Assembly (NCBI GenBank): GCA_032622095.1
Contig: CP136069.1
Location: forward strand, 160,693,043 to 160,757,042
Origin: Siphonodentalium dalli
Taxonomy: Eukaryota > Mollusca > Scaphopoda > Gadilida > Siphonodentaliidae
Direction of reading: 5' to 3'
Length of the DNA: 64,000 nt
The notes below the pieces were generated by a model that had not been told where the DNA came from, searched no databases, and saw only the letters and a list, made by a program, of their open reading frames with translations. The first letter of the stretch is position 1. Every line of letters starts with the position of its first letter. Shown here in pieces: positions 47,120-58,910 of this stretch. A program made the position numbers and the translations under genes.

Positions 47120-47440
47120 TAGCGAAATATACATAATCTGGGATAGCGATTAGTTAGCGATTGATATTATGTGGCAATAACACGTGACACGCGATGTTAG
47201 GATTGATACTAGGATTATTGACGAAATAACGGAGATGTTTGAAGAAGTGCTTCTAAAGAGGTTTACCTCTGACGAATAAGTTAAAGTAAAAAATTGACAC
47301 TATTGCAGTACACACTGTTCTCCCGAAACCCGCACATTATCAGCTTATACACAACTTTTTTAGGTAGATAATCTGCTTAGAATTGCATCGTTTTGAGTCG
47401 ATAGATTGCTGACAATGAGAGAATTTTCGTCACCTTATAG
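47120..47440. other. No gene recognised
   Basis: A short gap between the LINE tail and the secreted-protein ORF. Nothing is seen. Confidence 0.4.
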
Positions 47441-47537
47441 ACTCATAATGAGGCGATTCTAAGCAGATTATATGCGGACAATGAGACAGTTAAGCCCACA
47501 CATGACTGTTCAGGTGTAAGCTCTTTAACATGTGTTT

Positions 47538-47870
47538 TCACTGTGGCCCGCGCCATAACTCGAAACAAAAACGGATATGATCCATTATCTGCGTATGTGC
47601 GCAAGGATATGTTGCGCAGTATCTTGTAGAAAACTCCAAATAATAAGGAATGCACAGTCTCCCATCTCGAAATCGGAAAAGTCTATTTTGAAGAGAACAG
47701 GAACTCATGTGATACACTGGTTGGAAATTCAGAGCATTGTCTGCCACGATCTCAACTTTGAACTTCGTTTTCGCGCACAAGTCACCCGAATTCTCATACA
47801 CAGACGGGGTCTTGTCTGCCATATATAACACGAAAACCATAGTCAGAAATGGTAACGCCCCTAAGATCAT
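47538..47870 (-). CDS. Small secreted Cys-rich protein or exon, paralogue B
   Basis: From the ATG at 47870 (an ATG at 47882 is also in frame) the product starts MILGALPFLTMVFVLYMADK, a good signal peptide. The rest has six cysteines (counted from 47882: residues 36, 62, 77, 89, 94 and 106) and ends LWRGPQ at 47538, 110 residues in all from the chosen start. A different frame (47655-47443) also looks protein-like beyond about residue 80, so an intron or frame break is possible. The start and about 450 bp of upstream DNA resemble the locus at 18408(-), indicating duplicated genes. I cannot name the family. Confidence 0.5.
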   Translation of the reverse strand: MILGALPFLTMVFVLYMADKTPSVYENSGDLCAKTKFKVEIVADNALNFQPVYHMSSCSLQNRLFRFRDGRLCIPYYLEFSTRYCATYPCAHTQIMDHIRFCFELWRGPQ

Positions 47871-47889
47871 ATTATTAGCCATAAATATA

Positions 47890-49400
47890 AATTATAATAT
47901 AAAATATATTGGCTACATTAATGCACCGCCTCAGAATTCCGTTAAAACAACTAATCCTTCAAAGTATTACAAAAAACTCTCGGCTTATTACTGCAGGTTT
48001 TTCATTCACCAAACCAGAAAGCTTCTAAATGCGGATCAAAAATTGTGTTCCCGCCATAAAATCTTCAAGTGTGCATGGCCCAGCCATTGTTTATACCTAA
48101 ACATCGAACGCAATTAACGCGGTCATAATAGTTACACACTGCAACTATAAGACATCCAGCCAATACACACCCCGTGGAAACCCGAAATGTGTTGTCCTGC
48201 GAAATATCCCATCGCTATAGCTCAATTTGACACGGCCAGATTAGACTTCCTACAATATCCTAAAATAATAAAGCTTTTCAAATCATCGGCATAGTCAGTA
48301 GAACTTTCACGAACTTGGACATTCCAATTACAGCTTTTACCGACCTCGGGGTCGTAGTACAACTTTAATGCGTCCACGGATTTATAAAATTTGTAGAACA
48401 GTATACACCGGTGGCGTTAACAGTTGGCGAGCATGTGTAAATATGCGACGTTTAATTTTCTTACCCGTGGGACAGCTGGAAGCTGTTTTCCTTGAGCCGT
48501 AAGTTACCACACCCTAGTGTATACGAAGTAAGAATATCCCAGATGTATGCTGATGCAGAGGAATGAATGCAACGATAACAGAACGTTGGTATCTTGAAAT
48601 CAATTCGTGCGCATACTGAGAGCAAATGTAGGTTTTGAAAAATTGGAGAAGTATGGGTGCATTTCGGAACACATATGCGGAACACGCACTACCATAATTG
48701 TTGCGGGTTGTCGATAAACGAACATTGTCAGTTGTTCACGAAAAAGTCTACTGATATTATGATTTTTTAAATGAGATCCTGTTCTTCCTATTTCTCTTTC
48801 TGAATGATTTGTGCACATCATTTGTCGATATCGGTACAAATAACATTGAATTTCATTACGCTCAGACAAGAAGTTGTCAACAGCGCAGATCAGACGTAGT
48901 CTATGCATGATATTCACACTCGTGTCAGAATAGACATCACACACAGTGACGACATTACTGTTATTTTTACTGATATCGACAAATTATGTGCGCAAACAGT
49001 TTAGAAAGAGACACTCGTTGAGAATAGAGGAAATTGGCCGTAAATGAATTCGAAATAAACGCAAATGAGAGTGTCGTGACATGAACAGTTATAAGACAAG
49101 TGCGGAACGTTGTGTGGCACCTTTCATACTTTGCATTTGTCGCAGAACCACATTATACACAAGATACGTAATAAAAAAATAAAACTACTGACCAGCGTTA
49201 CACTTTAAAAATAACGTCGTCAACAACCATCTATATTGGAAAATCGGTAGCTGATAGGTAGCATACTGGTCTCTCGCGCTAATGGACCGGGGACATCGGT
49301 AGCTGAGAGGTAGCGTTCTGGTCTCTCGTGCTAGCGGACCTGGGATCTCAACCTGGTCAGGGTATTCTGAAAAAATCATAACTCGGTCAGATACCAAGTT
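47890..49400. other. Upstream region shared with the 18.4 kb paralogue; otherwise no gene
   Basis: Blocks such as cagaattccgttaaaa (47933), a gacctcgg...cg..gta(g)t segment (48340) and acagtatacac (48399) have counterparts at 18480-18860 in the same order. A small possible divergent exon (48443-48498, MRRLIFLPVGQLEAVFLEP then a gtaagt donor) is unproven. Minus-strand ORFs at 48461-48944 are not recognisable. Confidence 0.4.
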
Positions 49401-49421
49401 TGTCAGGCTGAAAAGTCTCAA

Positions 49422-49703
49422 TCAAGATAATTGAATAAAGATCCGAATGCAAAATTCCAACTTTCCCCATAACAACATTTGTTCAGGTATGTTGTCGCGG
49501 GTGCCATACGCTGTCCGATTGGGCTCGGGCATTAATGGATTACCCGCGTACACGCCTTGGTGTGCGTCTATAACCAGGATTGGTTCCTGCACTGAAATAT
49601 ATACAGATACAACATCAGTTCGGCCAGCAGATACCGTTTGAGTGCTGATTGTGCCGTTTGGTGACGCGCTGCACGTGATGTCGCTGTGGCCGTTGAAACA
49701 CAT
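49422..49703 (-). CDS. Exon-like fragment, possibly Ig-like
   Basis: The minus-strand frame MCFNGHSDITCSASPNGTIS continues with protein-like sequence through VYISVQEPILVIDAHQG. It has an N-glycosylation site (NGT) and an internal acceptor-like tatatttcag near 49596. It could be one or two exons of a cell-surface protein. The Ig-like idea rests only on DITCSASPNG and is weak. Confidence 0.3.
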   Translation of the reverse strand: MCFNGHSDITCSASPNGTISTQTVSAGRTDVVSVYISVQEPILVIDAHQGVYAGNPLMPEPNRTAYGTRDNIPEQMLLWGKLEFCIRIFIQLS

Positions 49704-49734
49704 TTAGGACACTCAGTGTACCCAACGCTCACAG

Positions 49735-50560
49735 AGACGTAGCGACAGGGGGGGGGGGGGTCGGGGGTATCTCACCCAACTTTGGTCAAAATGTTCAACA
49801 GTTGGAAATTTCATACCTGCCAAAACATTAGTTGGAAATTTTACACCAATAATAGGTTGAAAATGTTCTTGAAGTTTGATTTTCAAACAATTTATTAGGG
49901 GAATTAATTGTTTTTAGACCAATATTTGCATATTTTCCTATTTTTTGTCAAAATATTTTGGACTGAAATGGTCATCAGTTGGAAATTTTCCAACCTTAGG
50001 GGGGGGGGGGGGGTCGACAGGTTGGAAATTTCCAACACTTATAAAGCTTGTGTCCTGGTCTATCCCCGTGGCCAGTTAAAACTGCTAGTTAATTTAAAAT
50101 AACAATATTGTCATACATTTGGTCAACATTGTCATTGGAATTCTCATCAGTTGGAAATTTTCCAACATAAGTTGGGGTGTCAGGTTTTAAATTTCCAACT
50201 CTAGAAAGGTTTGAGGCTAGTCTAGATGCTAGGATTTTGAGAGTTTCTTGTTCAGATTCAAAATTTTCCCACACCGGGCCGAACCATGGTCGCCCCGGTG
50301 TGTCATTGCCCCCCCCCCCCGTAGCCAATACAAAACTGCTAATTTTAACAAAACAATATTTTACTACATTTAAACAAACTTGTGGACTGAAATGGTCATC
50401 AGTTGGAAAAATTTCGAACCTGAGGGGGGGGGGGGGGGGTATGAGGTTTGAAATTTCCAACACTTTCCAGATGCTAGGATTTGCGATTTTCTTGTAAAGT
50501 TTTCAAAATTTTCTCACACCGGGCCGAACAACCATGTTCAGTCCGGTGTGTTCTGCTCTC
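49735..50560. repeat. Dispersed repeat with poly-G tracts and gttggaaattt motifs
   Basis: Several units, each with catcagttggaaattttcca, a poly-G run (49750-49760, 50000-50012, 50424-50439; poly-C at 50310-50321), gttggaaatttccaacact and agatgctaggattt. This is the family whose member forms the loop of the palindromic element at 12474-12898. Another end is at 54463-54480. Confidence 0.8.
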
Positions 50561-50929
50561 TTGCCCGTAGCCGTGTGCATTTATCTGGAGTTAGACCACT
50601 AGATGTTAGGATTTATGCAATTTTTCAGGTTAAGATATCTGAATGTTCTCATCATACCGGGAATATAGAACCATGGTTTATGAATATATAGCATATTATA
50701 TGCATAATCAGTGAGGTGCAAGGGGGGAGGGTGCAAATGGAATTATGCAAAAGTTGTGTTTTGGTGTGATTCTGATTCAAGGGGGAGGGTGCAGTTGGGA
50801 TTTCCCAAGGTGGATCCCCCCATCGGAGACCCTCTAGCCACGACCTGAACGCCCACCGCCCTATACCATCTCATCGTGCTCTATAACATCCAATTATTTG
50901 TACTGAATAAATTGAAACCATTATTTCAG

Positions 50930-51061
50930 GCACCAGAGTACAGGTACTGAACCAACAACAGACTTGGAATGATTCACAAGCTCATTGTATATCACTGGGT
51001 GGCCACCTTCTCAGACTAAGTGACAAGTGCATGCATGACACAATCAAACAACAATTGAATG
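50930..51061 (+). CDS. C-type lectin exon 2: first half of the CTLD
   Basis: Bounded by ttatttcag|g and aatg|gtgagt, phase 1 at both ends (132 nt). It encodes VQVLNQQQTWNDSQAHC followed by ISLGGHLLRL, the alpha-1/beta-2 part of a C-type lectin-like domain with the conserved W, A, C and GGHL. It joins exon 3 in frame. Confidence 0.8.
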
Positions 51062-51714
51062 GTGAGTACATTAGAAAGATCTCGACAAGGAGTACATTTC
51101 TTTGTTATTACTTGTTCCTCAATAATATACTTCACATTTGGGGGTGGTCCCAGCTCGAGATTGCATGATTTTTTAGCCTTTTATGAGCCGGTATAGCAAT
51201 AAACATTGAATTAATTACCCGAGAGACATTCCATTATTGTTTTGGTTGATTCATTGCGAAGTCACATATAACAGTGAAACAAGCAAACTAAAATGGCTCA
51301 CAAAGTCACTTAAGTGGTGAATTTTCGAGTTGGGACCTTCACTTACAGTGAAATACATTATGAAGGGACAGGTAATATCTAAGAAATATATTACCTGTAC
51401 TTTTTTCACTGTTATAAACTTCCCTATTATACCATCAAAATGTTACTAGTGGAATATGATATCTACGGGCGTATGCCGTAGTAGACTTTCACTGATATAG
51501 ACATATACTATATGTTGAACAGCAACAACTTCGATAGCCTGAATGGAAAATCACCCATTTGTTTTTTTAACACGTATTACAGTCAGTATCAGCAAAACAC
51601 AAATCGCGACAGGACGCTGCCGATGTCAGACCGATATAGTTAGGTGGATTTTAATAGGAAACGTATGCATTGAAGTCATGCCTCGGCGAAAGCCCCATAC
51701 GTATATAGCGATGG

Positions 51715-52190
51715 TAATACGAAGGATATCGGAATGTTTAGTGGTGGTAATACGAATGATATCGGAATGTTCAGTCATGTTAGTACGAAGGATATCGGAA
51801 TGTTTAGTGGTGGTAATACGAATGATATCGGAATGTTCAGTAATGTTAGTACGAAGGCTATCGGAATATTCAGTGGTGGTAATATGGATATCGGAATTTT
51901 TAGCGATGACGATAATACGATAATACGAGTGACGAGGGATATCGGAATGTTCAGTGATGTTAATATGAAGGATATCGGAATGTTTAGTGATGTTAATACG
52001 AAGACAGGATATCGGAATGTTGTGATGTTAATACGGAGGATATCGGAACGTTCAGTAATGGTAATACGCAGGATATCGGAATGTTCAGTGATGTTAATAC
52101 GAATGGTATCGGAATGTTCAGTGATGGTAATACGAATGGTATCGGAATGTTTAGTGATGGTAATACGAAGGATATCGGAATGTTTCAGAC
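51715..52190. repeat. 33 bp minisatellite inside lectin intron 2
   Basis: About 13 copies of a unit around aatacgaaggatatcggaat + gttcagtgatgtt. The 33 bp period is 11 codons, so a 155-residue ORF with a repeating MFSxxNTxDIG motif is open through most of the array. A frame slip near 52005 changes the motif. It lies between two lectin exons and is most likely non-coding. Confidence 0.9.
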
Positions 52191-52716
52191 TATTTAACTG
52201 ACTGGATTCACTCAGAATTTAATTTATATGAGACGGTATCTCAGTATGCAGCTGTTGAGGCTATTGTAATGTATGTAGTCTGGGAGGAATTATGTTGATT
52301 CTTCATAAAATAGTTCTAAATTTGGAAGTCTTAATGTAATCGTCTTTGACATTAAGAGGCACCTCACAAGACAAGGAGACAGGTAGGGCCCATTTTTCTA
52401 TGAGTAATACCGCTGGTTCAATTGGAGCAATTAATTGGCATTCTATACTACGTGAACGTCGGCAACAACTGTTATTTTTGTGTTTTATGAACATAATAGT
52501 ACATTTGAAAAACAGAATTTCACCTCAATGTAGACATACATACTTAGTGAATGGACATTGGCGTTGCCAGAGGATATTGTTAACATCGTAGAAGCCAGAT
52601 CTTGATAAAATATTGATACTCTGTAAATATATCTGGCCCATCTATCGTGTATGTGGAACTGCTGTTTCTGCACGGCGGACCGTTTTCACTACTCATCACA
52701 TTTTAATATTTTCCAG

Positions 52717-52937
52717 GTAGCCAAGTCGACGTCTCGTACTGGGTAGATTTGTCTGAGACACAAGAAGGGGATTGGATCTTCAGCGACGGATCAAGCCCGA
52801 CCTACCTGCCTTGGTATCCGCTCGAGCCAAATGGAGTCACTTCACAAAACTGTGGGAGGATTCGGCAATCTTTCGCTTGGAATATGGCCGACTGGTCGTG
52901 CACCGGCCTGTTTGGAGCCATCTGCCAATTTGACTAA
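52717..52937 (+). CDS. C-type lectin exon 3: second half of the CTLD
   Basis: Follows attttccag. It encodes SYWVDLSETQEGDW, then LPWYPLEPNG, then QNCG, and WNMADWSC...ICQFD before a stop at 52937. The EPN motif followed by a W-N...D stretch suggests a mannose-type calcium-dependent sugar site. The cysteines complete the canonical CTLD disulphides with exon 2. The predicted protein is secreted and soluble, with no membrane segment, which fits an invertebrate immune or recognition lectin. Confidence 0.85.
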
Positions 52938-53274
52938 ACAGTTTAGGCAGCGATAGTATCCCAGGGAGATCTAAATGGCCATGCTTCATGTATGTGCAAT
53001 TAACTGTGTGTTATCACAACAGACTGTTGGAATACAATATCATAGTGCATTTGGAAAGAGTCAAGAGTGTGAGACAAATGGGGCACGGCGGAGCTTTGTT
53101 GGGGTTACTCCTGAAGCATAAGCAGCCATGACGAACTGTGACGAACTATATTGTTCCATTTGTCAATATGACTAGGACAGCATAGTAAGATTCTAGATCT
53201 CGAGTTTACACCCATGATTTGAACAACATGAAATCTGCAGAATGATATAAACAAAGAAGTGAATAAATACTTAC

Positions 53275-53485
53275 TGTTGATGATGTCCCACAAGCTCCAT
53301 TCAGGGTTTATCTCCCTCGATGAATCGATAAAACCGCGGTGAATCGATAAGTCCGCGGTGAATCGATAAGACCGCTGTGGTCGAGAGTTATACACACGAC
53401 TATACTGATATAATATCGTACTAAATTTAGCACACCAAACAAGCGTGCAAAAAGCAACGAATAGAGGCAACCATCTCGAGAACAT
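53275..53485 (-). CDS. Possible signal-peptide exon of a minus-strand gene
   Basis: From the ATG at 53485 the start MFSRWLPLFVAFCTLVWCAK is a good signal peptide. The frame continues to a GTAAGT donor (exon end 53275). The exon contains three copies of a 19 bp repeat (gaatcgataa(g/a)(t/a)ccgcggt), giving a partly repetitive protein. No second exon was identified. It lies tail-to-tail with the lectin gene. Confidence 0.4.
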
Positions 53486-53579
53486 ATGTACAGAAAAAAA
53501 GCCCGTCGAAATGAAACTAAAGCATAACTTTGAAAACAATTTGACCAGGAAATACGTCAACTTGTGAATTGGAAACATT

Positions 53580-56500
53580 CGGTTGAATTCCCATTGTGGT
53601 ACAGTTTCGAGTTTTCCTGCCTTAAAAAAAAATCTATATACTACGCATTTCGGTTTATTGAACTAGATATCAGCACATTCTTGCGACGATTATGTTTCTC
53701 TTAAACTGTATCACTAAATGAATAATTATATTTGTTCTCAGTAAAACGAGTTGTATTTGATTTATCTTAATATCTTATGAAGGGCATTTGAACAGTCCAG
53801 TAGTTGGTGTTGGTAGGATTCGGTTATGTAGTATGCATGCTTCAAGTTCGAATTGTTCGGTGAAATATAATAAATAGTGTCTAAAGTGCGAGTGCCGACT
53901 TTGGTGTTATATCACAATTGAATCATTCTCACTCTAGCGTTGCTAAAACATGGATCTATTTCTATACTGTTACAATTTTATAATTACTACACTGTGTGTT
54001 TTGATGTAGTTCCTGTTCAACTGTACGATATACACTTTGTTGCCATGTATCGGCAAACGAAAGAAACGGTCATTCGTCCCGATTCGTCTAATTTCTCAAA
54101 TCGAATATGATAATGTTAGCAATTATGAGAGGGCCTGCGATCGGTGACGTGACAGTATGGGTAGGGGTTTATCCCCCAACTTCATCCCAATTTACCTAGA
54201 GTAGGTGAATTATTTGCATATCTATCAACATATTCGAGTCTGGAATAGTAACTGCTTGTTATTTAGTATAATAGTAGCAATGTAGTTGCTCAAGTTGACT
54301 AGCACAAATTGTAATTCGTCCAAATAATTAACATAGAGTGGGATAATTATAATTCGTTTTGAAATCAAATTTCACTTTAACACAGGTTGGAAAGGCATAC
54401 TACCAGCACAGTTTCAACCTATATTTCTGATATAAAATTTCAAAAATAAATTCCAATCACCAACCCCCTGTCGCCACGTTCATGGAGTGCGAATGGAATT
54501 TTCGGACATGTATATTTCGTATATGGTTTACTGGGTGCAGTTGTAATGTCCGAGGCAGTGACCTCCATAATGTCCCTGAATGTCAACCCATCCTACACTT
54601 TTTTACCTTAAAACATTTTGAAGAAGTCTATCACACACGAAATGCCGAACAACGCGTGAAAATCAGATGGAGAGACCTGTCAGACTTATTTGAACTCACG
54701 ATTAGCAGCACTTGCTTCTCAGTGACTGCACTCCTCTAACTGAATTCATTTGTCGATCAACTGATCATGTACGACCACAAACGCCCCATTAGACTCTGTC
54801 TACTGGACCGTCAACTGAGGTTAAACCCCGGTTAAACTTGAAGGTTTAAACAGAAGATGACGAATCCGACCACAGAGTTTCTTGGCACTGGGATCTCATC
54901 ACTGGGACTTAACGAATCAGAACATTAGCACTACAGTTTCCATATGATGATATGTTATGTAACTAGCCTTAGGGCACAATCCCATTGTTACAATCGTTCC
55001 CTTATTTTTGGTAAAGTCCACCAATTCCCAAGGCTGGCGAAGGAATAGTTCAATGATTATCCCATAGTTAGGCACCCGCGACTCATAACAGACAAATCGC
55101 ACGGGCACTTCAAAGTGGGACCTGTCCGTGTTGTTTCGGACATATCTATTCACATTCAACGGCGATCAGTTCATGTTAATCACGTTTTTGGGCGTGGCTA
55201 ACCGGCTATTGTGTCCAATCGCGGACAGCGCACGGCACATTTCCAGTTTATTGCATTATGTGGGATCAATTGTGCTCTAAATCGGTCAGAGCACGCGAGA
55301 AATTCTTTACCAGAATAAATCTCGTCTTCGACTCGATTGATTCTGGTAAAGAACAATTCTTGTGCTCTAACCATTACTAGCAGTCGCTAAATTATGGTCG
55401 GGCCACAGATCGAATCGGCGACCTGTTTATATAGCCACTGCATATATCAGCCTCTCTGTACCCCATGACAGAAACAGTCATGAACATTACCAGATTCGAT
55501 CACTGGACAATAATCAAGATGGAATTCAAAGAAGCACGAGGCCACAGTGTGTGTCTGTGTGTGTCTGCGTTTATCTGTCACGATTGTGGCACGTTTAAAA
55601 TAACCACAATCACATTGTGTAAGTCTGTACTCGAGGATGTGCCATTCTTCGGATTATATGCTACTACTTTCTTCGGAGTTTCCAATATTTTCGCCTATTT
55701 AGTCTGCGGTACCTTTATACAAACGACATTTTCACACACTAAATTGGCATATATGCTAGTAGATCCCAATATCTAGAGTGATCGCTAAATGTATATATCC
55801 AATACAATTGGCATTTGGAATAATGCTGCAACGATACTCATCACTTAGTTAGCAAATTCATGCCACCAAACGATACAATTTGATCTTGTGAAGCCCCTTT
55901 AAATTCATGCTGCACAATGTGAGTACATTCAGTGTGAAAACATCAGTCTTGTGTGAAGAAGTCCGTTGGAACATGTAGAAATACATTTTGGTTCAGATAA
56001 TCGATGTCATACGACGAACTCGACTGTACTACTTTGGTCGATCTCATAGAAAGATATGTGATCTTAGCACCAAATAACTGCAACCATTACTCGATTCTGA
56101 AATTGTTTTTATCATTATTATGATTCAAATCACCAGATAACGCACTATATAAGGCACATATTGCACATAATGTCGGTGAGCCTTAGTATGGATATGTAGA
56201 AAAACCTCCCCGGCTACAGTGCCTAGCTGAATTGGTCACTGCTGCATGTTTCCATTTATTAGCGTGGCCAGGATATCAGAAATGGGTATTTTGGTACACC
56301 AGTTCTGTTAAATATGGTAGCGTGACGGGATATGTAGATCTCACGACAATGTATCTTTCCACAGGTGTCAATCAAATAATAATGAGCAGATATTTTGGAC
56401 AAACCAGCAACTGAGCCGATCGCTTGCTGCAACGAACATTCTGATGCCATCTTTCTTCACCCTAATTTTGATATCCGTGCATTGAGTGTTAAATTGCCTA

Positions 56501-58070
56501 TATTAAAACAACACTTTTTGTTTTTTGTCAAACCGATAATGTACTAGAATTTATATTGACCCATTGTAACATTATCTCATCACAGCTGGTTAGCCGTGAG
56601 TATGTTAAATATAATTTAGTTTCTAATTCCAAAAACAATTATCTCTCCTTATTAAATTCTTCAAAAGGAGATTGCATTTCAGTTGTAAATCGATTGATCA
56701 CCCTTGACTCATTGTTCTACAATACTTCCATGGTAATATTCTAACTGGGGACAATGACTGATGAAATTATGCAGATACAGTTTGTCGTGGCGTGTGGCAT
56801 TCTTAATCACCGGACATCTGGACATTGTCCTTTCTCTCACAAATGGTCAATCAAAATGAACCACGTTAAGAAAATGGATTCATTTACGCTTGTCCCCATT
56901 ATAGAAAGAGATTCTCTTCCACGCACGCTTAGAGAGAAGTTGTAATGTATTTAGTTCCGTGACTGCTCGTTTACATGTATACTTGTATGTAATAAATTTC
57001 ATCATGTCTAAGAGTTCCTACTTAGTGAAAAGGAAACCTGGGAGTGCTACACCGTGTTGAAACGTTATCCATGGTTATAACAATGTTATAACAATGTTTT
57101 TCACTTTGCATAACATAGCAATAAATGGTAATTATACCTGATATATCGCCAAAATTATCTGATGAACGTATGTAGTCGAACCCGTTGATTCCAAAAATGC
57201 AATAAAAAGTTTCACGCCAAAATGGCAGGAATTACCTTTTAGAAGTCCACGGACGACATGGGAGCATCTCACTTTGCCGACAGCGATTGTTACCATGGGT
57301 ACTTGCACGAGGTGTGAATAATCCCTTAGTTCAGCCCCCTGCCGCTTATAGACTTTTCCTCGTTTGGAGTTTTGGGGTTTTAATGATTCAATGTTGATGT
57401 TCGGAAAGCATCAGTGTCTACTTCATAAATCTGTTATTTGCACTTATATATACAAGGAGATAGCAAACGTCAACAAATATATGGCAATAGTTTAACATAA
57501 GAATGTGCAAATCTCAATGGCGAACTAGATCAGCAATAAAATCTAAATGTTCCAAAATGCCAATCTGGCTCTCGCTGAATTCCCTCTTGAAATGAATGTC
57601 CAATAGACACGTTCACCGCCCGATATTTTAGATTAAAGTGAATAGCATGTTGTGTTATTTGGAAAGACACGTGTAATTTGCTATCAATATATGCTGACTA
57701 ATGTCGATGCCTTAGATGGAGAGTATCAACACGGTAGTTGCCACTACCAAATGGTATGTCTAATGCTTATTGTAATTTAATTCTAATTTGAAATTAGTCA
57801 AGCTTGGATGCAACACTAGTTATAGTGGAACACAGCCTATAGTACATACAATGTATAATCATGCATGTATCGTTTGTAGTTGAGTATATACATGAATAAA
57901 CAAGAGACGTCCAACTATTTGCATGGAACCGAAGAATGTAAATGTTACTCGAGCAACATGACAGTCGATGAAAGTATATTTAACGACTCAGAAAGGTAGT
58001 TTTACAGCAACAACACCTTATCACCTTTAACAGGGAGTTGTTGGGAATATTGTCACATAATCAAATGGAC
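53580..58070. other. Gene-poor stretch
   Basis: No recognisable gene. It includes a fragment of the gcgacaggggg repeat at 54370-54480 and a foldback hairpin at 55281-55370. ORFs at 54482-54739, 55465-55776 and 56754-56945 (+) have no motif I recognise. Confidence 0.4.
55281..55370. repeat. Foldback hairpin
   Basis: agagcac...aattctttaccagaat is followed about 20 bp later by its inverse, attctggtaaagaa...gtgctct. It is a small inverted-repeat element or hairpin. Confidence 0.75.
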
Positions 58071-58075
58071 ATTTT

Positions 58076-58405
58076 CAGAACACATTGCATCGAGAATATA
58101 AGTCGCAGCTGGAGAGGGTAGCCTCACTACAAATACAGTTGACGACAGTGAGTGTTGAGGCTGAGATAAATTCACTGGGGGGAAACTGTTTCACCAGGAT
58201 CGATTATATCGCCCGTATGTTCCGTCTCTATTGGCGTTTTCAGAACACATTGCATCGAGAATATAAGTCGCAGCTGGAGAGGGTAGCCTCACTACAAATA
58301 CAGTTGACGACAGTGAGTGTTGAGGCTGAGATAAATTCACTGGGGGGAAACTGTTTCACCAGGATCGATTATATCGCCCGTATGTTCCGTCTCTATTGGC
58401 GTTGA
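58076..58405 (+). repeat. 165 bp in-frame tandem duplication, exon-like
   Basis: The unit starts cagaacacattgcatcgaga at 58076 and again at 58241 (165 bp = 55 codons). The two copies are identical by eye, and one frame is open across both (NTLHREYKSQLERVASLQIQ ... IARMFRLYWR). Each copy is preceded by an acceptor-like ttttcag, as if an exon were duplicated with its 3' splice site. The end of the unit (tttcaccaggatcgatt) reappears inverted at 60815-60850. No protein family is recognised. Confidence 0.85.
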
Positions 58406-58419
58406 GATCCGACTCCATT

Positions 58420-58900
58420 TCGACTTTTTCATTTTTTCTAGAAAGTTTTTGGCGCCATTTTCACAAAAAGATAACACAAAGTTAAGTTTTAAACTATAAT
58501 TAATGATGTATGAAAGGTTTATAGCCATTCACTAATAATATTTATGCAATAAATGTTGTGTTACGTGCATATATCCACACATGTAGACCATACAACTCGA
58601 TCGTGTTGCATTTCCTATGTAAAATCAATGTATCATTCAACGCTGCAAATTTGGTATATTCGCCTTTAAATCCAGTCGGAAATGATCAGGACGTATACCA
58701 GAATGGTGGCAGAGTATAATGAAACCATCTCTCAAGATTCCCGCAGCAGAATAATAATCTAAATGAACCATCAAAAATAATGAAAAAATTTCCGACTCAT
58801 TTGTGATTTTCATGTTCTAGATCGATTCTATCGTCCTTCTAAAGACCATGGATGCAGATTCTATTCGATCGACGTTTGTTTTATCAGGCTGCTCAGCTTC
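58420..58900. other. No gene recognised
   Basis: AT-rich DNA without supported features. Confidence 0.4.
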
Positions 58901-58910
58901 ATTTTGCCAG

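Noticed and set aside
48600-48944. 114-residue minus-strand ORF
   Set aside because: No recognisable domain and no signal peptide. It overlaps another frame without preference.
52303-52591. Opposed ORFs between lectin exons 2 and 3
   Set aside because: No family match by eye and no splice support. They are intronic chance frames.
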